Origin: Berkiella_A sp964633725
Lineage (GTDB): Bacteria; Pseudomonadota; Gammaproteobacteria; Berkiellales; Berkiellaceae
Reading direction: 5' to 3'
Length of the DNA stretch: 64,000 bases
Assembly (NCBI GenBank): GCA_964633725.1
Contig: CAZWHY010000002.1
Location: 62,001 to 126,000 of the forward strand
Part shown: positions 1 to 10,200 of the stretch, in pieces
Numbering within the stretch: position 1 is the stretch's first letter
How the letters are laid out: every line of letters starts with the position of its first letter
Translations under genes and position numbers: made by a program
The notes under the pieces: model-generated
What the model was told of the DNA's origin: nothing
The model's database searches: none
The model's input: only the letters and a program-made list of their open reading frames with translations

Positions 1-23
1 CTCTGTGCCGTCCCTATCTAGAT

Positions 24-3000
24 TCACATCGCGGTCAACGGCTCAAACAAGAACGCTAGATCTTTACTCGATAGCTTTGTGGTTCGACCTTCTTGCGCAT
101 TAAATAAACCTTCCATTAAACGTTTTTTATTTTTCTGCATCTCTAGTATTTTTTCTTCGACTGTGCCTTGGCATACGAGTTTATATACAAATACGGGTTT
201 GTGCTGGCCAATACGATGTGCTCTATCGGTTGCCTGAGCCTCTGCGGCAGGATTCCACCAAGGGTCATAATGAATCACTGTATCGGCGGCAGTTAGGTTC
301 AAGCCTGTGCCCCCTGCTTTAAGGCTGAGTAGCATGATAGGGATATTGCCAGATTGAAATTGATTAATCGGTGTGGCTCTATCTTTTGTTTGGCCTGTTA
401 GTTTGACATAATCGTAATTATTTTCTGTTAATCGTTGTTCTATGATTGCTAACATGGAGGTAAAGCTAGAGAATAATAAAATACGTCGGCCTTCTGGCAC
501 CAGGTTAGAGAGCATGTCAAATAGGAAGTCTAATTTGGCAGATTGCTTGACAGATTTGGCTTTTTCTAAAGACAGTAGACGTGGGTCGTTACAAGTTTGT
601 CTTAGTTTTAGTAGTGCATCTAAGATAATAATATGGCTGCGAGATAAGCCTTTGCTTTGAACGGCTTCCCGGACTTTTTTGTCCATTGCGAGTCTGATGC
701 TTTCATATAGATCACGTTGTGCGCTTTTTATCTCAATGGTATGAATGATCTCTGTTTTTTCAGGTAGTTCGGTTAGAACCTCTTCTTTGGTTCGGCGTAA
801 CATAAAAGGCTCAACACGTTGCGCTAAAACTTTTTGACGTGATAAATCATTGTCCTTTTCAATTGGATTTCTAAATAATTGTTTAAATGTTTTATCGTTA
901 CCCAGCAAGCCCGGTAGTGCAAAATTAAATAAAGACCATAGCTCGCCTAAATGATTTTCCATCGGGGTGCCTGACATGCATAAATTATGCTCAGATTTAA
1001 TGTTCATCAAGACTTGATAGGCTTTTGTTCTGGGGTTTTTAATGTATTGCGCTTCATCCAAAATTAAATAATTGAACGCTTGTGATTGGAAAAACGCTTG
1101 ATCTCGAACCAGTAAGGGGTATGTGCTTAAAACGATATCGGCTGTTCTGGCTTGTTCGAATAGCGTTTGTCTATGGTTGCCTTGTAATATAACCATATTG
1201 AGATCAGGTGTGAATTGTTGATTTTCATTGTACCAGTTTGTCATTAAGCTGGTTGGCGCAATAATGAGATTTGGTTTATGCGTAATAGGGTTGTTATTTT
1301 GTGAGTTTTCTTGTTTTATAGATAATAGGAGCGATAAAATCTGCACGGTTTTACCCAGTCCCATATCATCGGCTAGTACGCCACCTAGTTGGAAGTCCCT
1401 TAGAAAGTGTAGCCAATCAAACCCTTGTTTTTGATAGTCGCGCAAAGTGCCATTAAAGTTCTTAGGAATAGGATGGGACTGAATACCTTTAAAGTTGGAT
1501 AGTTTTTGCCCCAAGGTTTTTAGATTTTCCCCACCTAGCCATTTGGCATTTAAGTTTTGCTGCAAGTCGAAGACTTGACCTGCTTGAAGTCGAGAAATAG
1601 GAAGCTGCCCATCTTTTAGGCTATCATAATTAAACAACTCGACCAGCGTGGATAATATTTTTTTAACGCGCTTCGCTTCTACCGCAATGTGGCGCTTATC
1701 AGGCAAGGTTAAATAAAATTTATGATCATCCGGGAGTGTTTGTATAGACTTAGGCGTCATTATTTCGGGTTGTTGCCGGATTAATTGTACTAGCAACGGT
1801 AAAATATTAATTTTTTCTTTGTCGATCATAATCCCTAATTCAAAACCAAACCAATCATAATCCGTTTGTTCTTCAATTTCGGTATACCAAGTATCTTCTT
1901 CTGCATCAACGCATTCTAGTGGAAAATCATCTGAGATATCAATTTGCCAGTTATTGGCTTTTAATTTAGGAAGGTGCTCAAACATAAATTCGAGCTGGGA
2001 TTGTGTATCTTCCAAATTTCCAATATGGAAAGTATGTTGGTTCATATGTGGGTGCTTGGCATGTGGGGATGATATGGAGAAGAAATCGAGTTCCTGTATC
2101 ATCTTTATTGCGTGGACTTCTTTTTTATGATCCCTGGTAATGCGCATGAGTGTATCTTTTTCTATAAACTCAATCATATCCTCTTGCGTGTCTAAATCCA
2201 GAGGTATGGTTTGAGAGCCATATTGAAATGAAATACAAGCTAAGGGTGCTTCAATCGTTTTCGTTGATGGGTAAAAGGTACTGCTATCATCTATTTCTAG
2301 CGTGCCTTTATACAATGATAAGCAAGGAATCATATTATGTTTTTTAGGGCGACTTTGCTTGTATACTTTTGGCAAAGGAAAATGTTCGTTTAGCTGTTTG
2401 TTTTTCTTTAACGCGGTAGAAAACTGTTTGGCTTGTTTGGGCGGTAGTGGCGGCGTATCATTTATTAGTTTCGCTGTGGTTGCATCATCTAAGTCGCTGG
2501 TGATTTTTCCGATAGTGGTTCTGTCGCTGTTAATGTAAAAAGGCGGCACTGTAGGCAATGACATAATGCGGGCATCACGGAATGTGCTTTTTAGGTGTTG
2601 TAATCCTGTGCTGGTGGCCTCCCAAGTAAACTTAGTTTTACGGGGGCGGCCTAAGCGTAAGATAGGATTACTTTTATCTTCCCAATGGCAGCAATTTGTT
2701 TTCAAGACATGCTGCAGCGCTGTTTCAGCCATATCACCGGTTAGTATATAATCATTATCAAACATAATAGATTGGTTGCTTTGGGTTTTAATAGCATCTA
2801 AATAAAATAGTACGAGCGTATGTTCTTTGTTCAGCAGTGTTTTATGGGCAATGCTAGTGGTAGAAAACTGAGTGAGATGTCCGTTATTATCATTTTTGAG
2901 AATATAAGCGAGATAGATTTTGACATTTAATTCTAGTTGTCCCCTAAAATCTATTAGATCTAAAATATAAATAATACGCTGTTTACGTTTTTGTGATGCG

Positions 3001-3446
3001 GTTGTTTTATTTGTTTTGTCAGGCGTTGTACTGGTTGTTAAAAAGTGAGACCAAAAATTATTTTCTGATTTATCGCGATCAATGTTTGGGGACGTTGTGT
3101 TGTCAGCGGTATGGGCTATAGAAGGTTTTTGATCTTCTATAGCTTGGTATAGGGTTGCGGTGACATGTTTGCAGTTATACCCGACATAACAGCTACAGTC
3201 GCCTTCAATCGTTATACCTATTTTTTTTATCGCTATCTGAATATCGACATGATAAAAAGGATCGGATTTTCCTTGGACGATGCTTTGTAGCGTCAAACCA
3301 TTATCTGATTGGTTAATGGTGTGCACATGCCCCTTTTTTTGATAATTTTTACCCTTCTCTAGTTCTTTGAGGCTAAAATTATCGGTAAGCATTTGGGGGG
3401 TAACTTTAAATTCAGTTCCAAGCATAACTAACGGGCCTGTGTTCAT
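24..3446 (-). CDS. SNF2-family helicase with SWIM zinc finger
   Basis: Predicted Swi2/Snf2 (RapA/HepA-like) DNA-dependent ATPase of 1140 residues. Near the N-terminus a SWIM zinc-binding motif is visible (C84, C86, C92, H94, pattern CxCx5CxH). The last ~480 residues hold a full helicase core: Walker A in DDMGLGKTVQ, Walker B/DEAQ in LDEAQYIKN, SGTPMEN (motif III), and C-terminal motifs GGTGLNLTAAD and DRAHRIGQ (motifs V and VI). The middle ~500 residues are not recognised. Proteins of this SWIM-SNF2 layout are widespread in bacteria and are thought to remodel nucleic-acid/protein complexes; no precise substrate is known. It is transcribed alone, divergently from hemE across a ~210 bp gap. ATG at 3446 is used; a second ATG seven codons in is possible. 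The family call is secure, the cellular role is not. Confidence 0.9.
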   Translation of the reverse strand: MNTGPLVMLGTEFKVTPQMLTDNFSLKELEKGKNYQKKGHVHTINQSDNGLTLQSIVQGKSDPFYHVDIQIAIKKIGITIEGDCSCYVGYNCKHVTATLYQAIEDQKPSIAHTADNTTSPNIDRDKSENNFWSHFLTTSTTPDKTNKTTASQKRKQRIIYILDLIDFRGQLELNVKIYLAYILKNDNNGHLTQFSTTSIAHKTLLNKEHTLVLFYLDAIKTQSNQSIMFDNDYILTGDMAETALQHVLKTNCCHWEDKSNPILRLGRPRKTKFTWEATSTGLQHLKSTFRDARIMSLPTVPPFYINSDRTTIGKITSDLDDATTAKLINDTPPLPPKQAKQFSTALKKNKQLNEHFPLPKVYKQSRPKKHNMIPCLSLYKGTLEIDDSSTFYPSTKTIEAPLACISFQYGSQTIPLDLDTQEDMIEFIEKDTLMRITRDHKKEVHAIKMIQELDFFSISSPHAKHPHMNQHTFHIGNLEDTQSQLEFMFEHLPKLKANNWQIDISDDFPLECVDAEEDTWYTEIEEQTDYDWFGFELGIMIDKEKINILPLLVQLIRQQPEIMTPKSIQTLPDDHKFYLTLPDKRHIAVEAKRVKKILSTLVELFNYDSLKDGQLPISRLQAGQVFDLQQNLNAKWLGGENLKTLGQKLSNFKGIQSHPIPKNFNGTLRDYQKQGFDWLHFLRDFQLGGVLADDMGLGKTVQILSLLLSIKQENSQNNNPITHKPNLIIAPTSLMTNWYNENQQFTPDLNMVILQGNHRQTLFEQARTADIVLSTYPLLVRDQAFFQSQAFNYLILDEAQYIKNPRTKAYQVLMNIKSEHNLCMSGTPMENHLGELWSLFNFALPGLLGNDKTFKQLFRNPIEKDNDLSRQKVLAQRVEPFMLRRTKEEVLTELPEKTEIIHTIEIKSAQRDLYESIRLAMDKKVREAVQSKGLSRSHIIILDALLKLRQTCNDPRLLSLEKAKSVKQSAKLDFLFDMLSNLVPEGRRILLFSSFTSMLAIIEQRLTENNYDYVKLTGQTKDRATPINQFQSGNIPIMLLSLKAGGTGLNLTAADTVIHYDPWWNPAAEAQATDRAHRIGQHKPVFVYKLVCQGTVEEKILEMQKNKKRLMEGLFNAQEGRTTKLSSKDLAFLFEPLTAM

Positions 3447-3660
3447 TTAATTTGAAGCGATCTAATATTTCATATTTTAATAATTAGACAGCTAATTTGA
3501 TTTTTGAGTCAGGATTTTACCATACTGTGTATAAGAGGTTTGAGTATTTCAGACTTTCTATACCATTTATCCGACCAAATCTTGTCAACTTCCCCCTTTA
3601 TTTAATCTCAGTTACAATAGCGGGCAATTATGTAAAACTCTGAAAAAGAAGTAGTGTGTT

Positions 3661-4764
3661 ATGAATCAAACTGAATTGGTGTCTAGAGTCGAGAGTTCTA
3701 ACCATAATAATCTTAGTGATAGCGTATTCTTAAGAACTTTGCGTGGCGAATCTGTGGATAGAACGCCTGTATGGTTAATGCGTCAAGCTGGGCGTTATAT
3801 GCCAGAGTACAGACGTATTCGTAAGCAAGCCAAAGATTTCATCAAAATGTGTGAAAATGCACAATTGGCTTGTGATATTACACTATTGCCTATTCAGCAA
3901 TTCGATTTAGACGCAGCCATTATTTTTTCAGATATTTTATTGATTGGCCAAGCAATGGGGGCCGACTTATCTTTTGTACCTGGCAAAGGTCCCATTTTTG
4001 AGCCGGTTCGTACACAATCTCAGGTTGATGCTTTGCTGGGTATTGAGGCGGCTGAAAAGCTAAGCTTTGTTTCTGAAGCGATTAAGCTTACTGTCGCAGA
4101 GTTGGGTAATACGCCGTTGATAGGCTTTTGTGGTAGCCCGTGGACAGTTGCGACGTATATGGTGGAAGGCAGCAGTTCTAAGCAGTTTGAAATAATCAAA
4201 CAAATGGCTTGGAGCGCTCCAAAGACATTGCATACTTTATTAGATAAATTAGCCCAAGCCAGTTTGGTCTATTTAAAATCACAAGTACAAGCCGGTGCAA
4301 GTGCATTAATGATTTTTGATACATGGGGCGGGATTTTACCTTTTCATGCCTTTGAAGAATTTTCTATGCAATATATGCAAACAATTGTTCAAGGTTTAAA
4401 ATCAGACCCTGCTACCCAGCATACACCTATCACTGTATTTTCCAAAGGCGCTAATACCGTGTTGCCTGCGTTATCCAAAATAGGTGCTGATGCATTGTCG
4501 GTGGATTGGACTGTTGATTTAGGTTGGGCGAGGCAGTTTGTGCCACAAGAGATTGTATTGCAAGGCAACTTAGATCCAACACTGCTTTTGGGCTCTCCTG
4601 AGCAATTAAGAGCAGGCATACAGGCTGTTTTAGAGTCGTATGGCCCGCAACCTGGGCATATTTTTAACTTAGGGCACGGCATTTTGCCTTCAACGGATCC
4701 GATACAAGTGACACGTTTGGTTGAATGGGTGCGTGAAATTAGTCAAAATATAAAAAACTCATAG
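3661..4764 (+). CDS. hemE: uroporphyrinogen decarboxylase
   Basis: Uroporphyrinogen III decarboxylase converts the four acetate side chains of uroporphyrinogen III to methyls, giving coproporphyrinogen III in cytosolic haem synthesis. The signature MRQAGRYMPEYR is present near residue 40, as are the IIFSDIL stretch with its catalytic Asp, GFCGSPWT, and the C-terminal FNLGHGILP. At 367 residues it is about ten longer than usual because of an N-terminal extension before the conserved LRGESVDRTPVW start; the upstream ATG at 3661 follows AAAAAGAAG and is kept. coaD follows almost directly, so the two are probably co-transcribed. Haem supply fits the haem-copper oxidase genes at the far end of the window. 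Confidence 0.97.
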   Translation: MNQTELVSRVESSNHNNLSDSVFLRTLRGESVDRTPVWLMRQAGRYMPEYRRIRKQAKDFIKMCENAQLACDITLLPIQQFDLDAAIIFSDILLIGQAMGADLSFVPGKGPIFEPVRTQSQVDALLGIEAAEKLSFVSEAIKLTVAELGNTPLIGFCGSPWTVATYMVEGSSSKQFEIIKQMAWSAPKTLHTLLDKLAQASLVYLKSQVQAGASALMIFDTWGGILPFHAFEEFSMQYMQTIVQGLKSDPATQHTPITVFSKGANTVLPALSKIGADALSVDWTVDLGWARQFVPQEIVLQGNLDPTLLLGSPEQLRAGIQAVLESYGPQPGHIFNLGHGILPSTDPIQVTRLVEWVREISQNIKNS

Positions 4765-4777
4765 AGTGAGGACAACT

Positions 4778-5269
4778 ATGGCGCACGAAGCTTATACAGT
4801 TTTATTTCCTGGAACTTTTGATCCCATTACAAATGGTCATATTGACTTAGTGGCGCGTGCGGCTAGGTTATATTCTTATGTTGTTGTGGCGGTTGCGGAA
4901 AGTCCGCGCAAAGGACCGACATTTGATTTGGATACGCGAGTACAATTGGCGACAAAAGCTTTGGCGCAATATGACAATGTGAGCGTAGAAGGGTTTGATA
5001 TTTTATTAGCCGATTTTGCTCAGCAGAAAAAAGCAAAAGCGGTTATCAGGGGCTTAAGAGCGGTGTCGGATTTTGAGTATGAGTTTCAATTAGCCAACAT
5101 GAATAAACGCTTGGCACCTGACTTAGAATCTTTGTTTTTAATTCCCGCCGAGCAGTATTCTTTCTTATCTTCTTCTTTAGTGAATGAAGTGGCCCGTTTA
5201 GGCGGCGATATTTCAGCATTTGTGCCTGAAGTGGTTCAAGTGGCTTTGGCAGAAAAATTTCAAAAATAG
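4778..5269 (+). CDS. coaD: phosphopantetheine adenylyltransferase
   Basis: CoaD adenylates 4'-phosphopantetheine to dephospho-CoA, the penultimate step of CoA synthesis. The nucleotidyltransferase motif FPGTFDPITNGHID (T/HxGH) is at the N-terminus, RGLRAVSDFEYE in the middle and the SSSLVNEVA segment near the C-terminus. An in-frame GTG lies at 4766, but ATG at 4778 is chosen because GAGGA at 4768-4772 sits five bases before it and homologues begin near this point; this gives 163 residues, the usual size. It starts 13 bases after the hemE stop, so the pair looks like an operon. The other CoA genes seen here are coaBC at 15.7 kb. Confidence 0.96.
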   Translation: MAHEAYTVLFPGTFDPITNGHIDLVARAARLYSYVVVAVAESPRKGPTFDLDTRVQLATKALAQYDNVSVEGFDILLADFAQQKKAKAVIRGLRAVSDFEYEFQLANMNKRLAPDLESLFLIPAEQYSFLSSSLVNEVARLGGDISAFVPEVVQVALAEKFQK

Positions 5270-5287
5270 CTCAGTTATATGAGCAAC

Positions 5288-5293
5288 AGGAGG
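5288..5293 (+). promoter_or_regulatory. Shine-Dalgarno of ggt (decides GTG start)
   Basis: A perfect AGGAGG lies eight bases before the GTG at 5302. It fixes a non-ATG start and places the hydrophobic signal sequence at the N-terminus of the product. Confidence 0.85.
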
Positions 5294-5301
5294 TTGTTAG
5301 C

Positions 5302-6996
5302 GTGTTACACAAAATTTATGGGTTGTTGTTTGTTTGTATTTTTTCTTGTGTCACAGTTGCTAAACCTGAGCCTTCCCACTCTAATGCTCATTCTGATTCA
5401 AATCAATCAGCCGTTGTTAGTGCACATCCCTTAGCCACCCAAGCCGGCATGGAAATCCTAGCCCAGGGTGGCAATGCGTTTGATGCTGCCATTGCGATTT
5501 CCAGTATGCTAGCCGTTGTAGAGCCATACCATAGTGGTATAGGGGGTGGTGGGTTTTGGCTGTGCCGTGAGAAAAGTGGCAATACTTTTATTATAGATGC
5601 ACGTGAAGTCGCGCCTGCCAAAGCCTCACCTCAAATGTATATGGATGAGCAGAACAGACTCAATCATAAACTATCTACAATTGGGGGATTAGCGGTTGCC
5701 ATTCCGGGTGAGGTGGCGGCCTGGGCGTATTTATCTCAAAAGGGTAAGCTGGGTTTGGCTAAAATATTAGCACCTGCAATCCAAACAGCACATAAAGGCT
5801 TTGCACTAGACAAAAAGTTTGCTGAGTATTTAAAAAACAAACAAAAGATATTAAGTCACTTTCCTTCCAGTCAGGCAATATTTTTTAAGCAAAATAAACC
5901 ACTACAAGAAAACGACATTTTGGTTCAAAAGGATTTAGCGCAGTTATTAGAGATAATTAGCTCAGAGGGCGCAAAAGGCTTTTATCAGGGCGAGGTAGCT
6001 CAGAAATTGGTTAAATCGGTTAATGAGCATGGGGGCATTTGGTCTGAGAGTGATTTAAACAATTATAAAATACAAATTAGAGAACCTATTCGGGGTGAAT
6101 ATGGAGGGATGCAAATAACCACGATGGGACCACCATCGGCAGGCGGCATTGCCTTATTAAATTCATTAAATATATTATCAGAGTACGAATTGTCACCATT
6201 AGCAGAGACCGATCGCATACATCTCATTGCAGAGAGCTTAAGACGGTCATATTGTGACAGAGCGCACTATATAGGGGATTCAGATTTTGTCGATGTCCCC
6301 ATGCATAAATTAATCAGTGAAGAAAATGCAGAGTCTTGGCGGAAAAGTATCGACATTAATAAAGCAACAGCGAGCAAAAGCCTGAATTGCTTGCCAGAAA
6401 CGGCAGCAATAGCATCAGAAGGCGAGACCACACATTATGTGGTGAAAGATCAATTTGGCAATATGGTTTCTGCCACGACGACGGTTAATTTTCCATTTGG
6501 CAGTGGTTTGGTTGCAGAAGGCTTAGGGATTATTTTAAATAATGAAATGGATGACTTTGCCACAGGCACGGTAGGTATCAATGGCTATGGGTTGTTAAAT
6601 ACACAAGTGAATGCTATCGCACCTAATAAAAGACCGGTATCCAGTATGACGCCCACAATTGTCGACACAGATGATGGTGTCGCATTATTAGGCACACCAG
6701 GGGGGAGCCGCATTCCTTCTATGATGTTAATTGCGGTATTGGAATTAGGTAAAATTCAAGATCCTGTTGCTTGGGTTTCAAAACCTAGATTTCATCATCA
6801 ATACCTGCCTGATGTATTATCATTTGAGCCAGAGGCTTTTGATGAGCCTACGCAAAAAGCCCTTATTTTAAGAGGTCATAAGCTACAGCCCACCGCCAGG
6901 CAGTATGGCAATATGCAAGCATTATTCTGGCCAAAGCAAGGTAATATCACCGTGGGAAGCGATCCTCGGGGTGTTGGATTGGGGCTAATTGATTAA
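5302..6996 (+). CDS. ggt: gamma-glutamyltranspeptidase, exported
   Basis: Gamma-glutamyltransferase/glutathione hydrolase of the N-terminal nucleophile family, 564 residues. A signal peptide (MLHKIYGLLFVCIFSCVTVA) sends it to the periplasm. The proenzyme should cleave itself before T376 in GETTHYVV, which matches the conserved TTHY nucleophile site; downstream NNEMDDF and GTPGGSRI are the usual substrate-pocket and oxyanion segments. The enzyme removes the gamma-glutamyl group from glutathione and related peptides, releasing amino acids for uptake; in host-associated bacteria this can deplete host glutathione, which is known for other species and only possible here. GTG start with a perfect AGGAGG. 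It begins 32 bases after coaD and may end the hemE-coaD-ggt transcript. Confidence 0.95.
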   Translation: MLHKIYGLLFVCIFSCVTVAKPEPSHSNAHSDSNQSAVVSAHPLATQAGMEILAQGGNAFDAAIAISSMLAVVEPYHSGIGGGGFWLCREKSGNTFIIDAREVAPAKASPQMYMDEQNRLNHKLSTIGGLAVAIPGEVAAWAYLSQKGKLGLAKILAPAIQTAHKGFALDKKFAEYLKNKQKILSHFPSSQAIFFKQNKPLQENDILVQKDLAQLLEIISSEGAKGFYQGEVAQKLVKSVNEHGGIWSESDLNNYKIQIREPIRGEYGGMQITTMGPPSAGGIALLNSLNILSEYELSPLAETDRIHLIAESLRRSYCDRAHYIGDSDFVDVPMHKLISEENAESWRKSIDINKATASKSLNCLPETAAIASEGETTHYVVKDQFGNMVSATTTVNFPFGSGLVAEGLGIILNNEMDDFATGTVGINGYGLLNTQVNAIAPNKRPVSSMTPTIVDTDDGVALLGTPGGSRIPSMMLIAVLELGKIQDPVAWVSKPRFHHQYLPDVLSFEPEAFDEPTQKALILRGHKLQPTARQYGNMQALFWPKQGNITVGSDPRGVGLGLID

Positions 6997-7131
6997 TCAT
7001 TCAAAAATACTTGCCATCGCACTATAATCATGTAGCGTGTATCGTTGCTTATTAGTATCCACTGAGCTGAGTTTTAGGGAGTTCTAGCCCCAAAGTGTTG
7101 TGCCCCGCCCGCGTATTTAGTAAGATACCTT

Positions 7132-7154
7132 CCCAGTCTGGGTTTTTAGTTTTT
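7132..7154 (+). terminator. weak terminator-like hairpin
   Basis: CCCA-GTC-TGGG (7132-7142) is followed by TTTTTAGTTTTT. The stem is only four pairs, so this is a weak candidate terminator between ggt and the downstream ankyrin gene. Confidence 0.3.
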
Positions 7155-7202
7155 GCATCCCAGTTGAAATCTTAACGTGTAGCATGAAAGAGGCAAATTT
7201 AA

Positions 7203-10200
7203 ATGAAGTCGGGCATCAAACCATCATCTTCTAAAATGGAACAAGCTAAAATACAGTATTGGGTGGGCTTGCTTGCGAATCAGCGGACTCAGGATGCCTT
7301 AACACTTGAGCAAAAAGACGTATTAGAGCGTTGCCTTGTCAATTCTAAAGAAGTCAGTTTTGAAAAGCTCAAAGGCTACCAAAATTTATATAGTATTCGT
7401 TATAGCGTAAAAGGCAGAATATTATTAACGCAAGCGAAAGACCATCTGGTCGTTTTAGCCATATTGCCCAACCATGAATATGACAAAGTATTGAAGCGTC
7501 AAAAGGCAGGCATTTGGGATAGGTTTGCATCTCAAATAGAAGATGCACTAGATATACAAGGTAATACTCTTGCTGCAGAAGATGATTCCAGTATTTCATG
7601 TACGTCATCTGTGGATATACCGACCCCTTCTTATCATCCTGTTGCGTTAGAATTTGATAGTGATAATAATCCTAAAGTTTTAGTTTTAGATAACCACCAG
7701 CAAGCAGCCATAAGCACACTTTTGCCGGCGATTATTTCAGGTTTGCCTGGATCTGGAAAGACCACAGTTGCATTAGCCTTATTAAATTCTGCTCAAGGTT
7801 TGGGTGATGAGCAAAAAATACTATATGTTGCTCAGTCATCGGGTTTGGTGGATGCCGTCAAAGAGAGTTTTAGAAAAGTGGTCTCAAAAGATGATTTTTC
7901 TAAAGTGGAATTTAAAACATACCATGATCTATTGCATAATTTGACCAGCGAGCAAAGGGTTTTAACTCGAAAAGAAGGCAAAGAAGAGATTCAACAATGG
8001 CTAACTGATTTTCTGAGTGATCCTCGGAGGCAAAGTCATTATTCTTGCACCACCAGTCGCATCAATATAGAGACAGATAGTCAGATGACGCAAGAGGGCA
8101 GGGAAAAGCTCTATCAAGAATTTAGAATCCGTTCAGGCTATGACTCGGCAGATTATTGTAACCCACAAAAAGTGGGGAAAAAGCAAAGCTTATTTGCAGA
8201 AAGTCACAAACGCGAATGGGTTGATAGGGCTTATAAAACCTTCATAGCACATCTTGTGCGAGAGAACTTGGTGATGGCAGATTTCTTTTCAGGTTCCCTT
8301 TTGAATGTAGAAGAGGAAGCGGCAGTGTATGAAACCGTGCTGGTAGATGAGGCGCAAGATTTTTCTAATAGGCAAATAGCGTCATTAGCAAAAATATCTG
8401 TGGCCGGGAAGAATGTTTGTTATTTTTATGGCGATGGTCAAAGTCTGCAAGATAATACGCCGAATAGAATTTTCATGAAGTCTATGTTTGGTCAAACAGA
8501 GGTACACAGCACAACTTTGATGCAGCCTTATCGTTGTTCGCAATCTGTTATACGTGTTGCAGATGTCATCAATCAGCTGAGGCTAAGATGTACGCCTAAA
8601 AACAAAGCAGGTGTTGCACTTGATTTAAGCAAGCAATCCAATGATGAAATAGGCTCTGTTCAATGGGTCAACACAGCATCTAACGCAGAATCCTTAACTC
8701 AAATTTGTGCACTTATACAGCATAATCCTAATGCTTGCATCATAACGCATGCTGACAAGAAAGAAGAAGCAATGCAAAAATATGGAGCAGAAGACTATCA
8801 AGTATTCACAGCAGAAGAAATCAAAGGTTTGCAGTATAAAGATGTCGTTATTTATGAGCCTTGGCATGATTCTATATACAAAAAAATCGAGCGAAAATTT
8901 TCAGAATTAGAGCACAATAGAAAAGCAGAATATTCATCGGCATTAAGTCAGTTATTTGTTGCGATGACTAGGGCAGAAGAGTCTGTGATAATAGATTCAA
9001 GCGCGCATTACAAAAAAATATCTCAGTATGTCAAAGACGCGATAAGGGGTACAGAGAATCATCATGATGCCCAAAGGTCAGTAACGCACTCTGAGTCATC
9101 CTCTCAAGCAGACTGGATGAAAAGAGCGGTAGTGTTTATTAAAGATGGCATGGCTGAAAGAGGGAAATTAATTTTAAGACAAGAGTTGCAATTAAGCGAC
9201 GTTGAAATCAACTCGCTTTTGCAAAAGCATAGTATTCCAGCATCTTATGTGCGTGAGCAACAAGTTCCGCGCTCAGAGCCGTTTGTAGCGTTCAAACCAA
9301 CCAAAGTGCCAAAAAGAGCCTCGAGATTAGAATCCGAAGAACTTTTATTTTTAGCCGCTAGAAAGGGTAAGTTGAGTAGGGTTAAGAGCTTATTGGAAGA
9401 AATCTCGACGTTTGATATTGATAGATGTCAAGGGCCAGGAAAATATCAAGGGCAAACAGCCCTCTTTATAGCCTCTGCGAATGCGCACGTAGAGATTGTT
9501 AACGTTTTGATTACTGCGGGTGCCAAAGTTAATAATCGGCAAGGAGAAGGGTCACAGAGAGGTAAAACGGCTCTCCTTGCAGCTTCTAGTTGTAAGTGTG
9601 TGGGAGTTGTTGAGGTTTTAATAAACGCGGGCGCAGATATTGATTTAGCACAGAAGTATGGGCCTTACGCAGGATGCACGCCTATTACTATTGCCTCTAT
9701 GAAGGGGAATGCAGAGGTTGTGGATGCTTTGATTATGGGGGGTGCAAAGGTTGATTTGATGCGAGTGGGGAGGCAACACTGTACAGCTCTCTTTGAGGCT
9801 TCTTTCGGCGGTGTTGTGGCAATGGTTAAGATTTTAATAAAGGTGGGCGCAAAGATTGATTTAGCACAGGGGCATGGGCCTTTCAAAGGATGGACGGCCC
9901 TCTTGGCGGCTTCTGCCAATGGCAAGATGGACGTGGTTGAGGTTTTAACAAAAGCGGGCGCAGAGATTGATTTAATGAGTGAGAGAGAGAGGGGCGGAAA
10001 ATGCACGTCCCTCTTTGCGGCTTCTGATGCTGGTTATGTGGAGGCAGTTGAGGTTTTAATAAAAGCAGGTGCAGAAGTTGATTTAATGCAGAAGAGTGGA
10101 CCCATTAAAGGATGTACGGCCCTCTTTACGGCCTCTTCCAATGGCAATGTGGAAGTGGTTGATGCTTTAATAAACGCGGGTGCAGAGGTTAATTTAGTGC

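Noticed and set aside
3582..3618. hemE promoter from TTGTCA and TACAAT
   Set aside because: The spacing is 25 bases, too long for a standard sigma-70 site.
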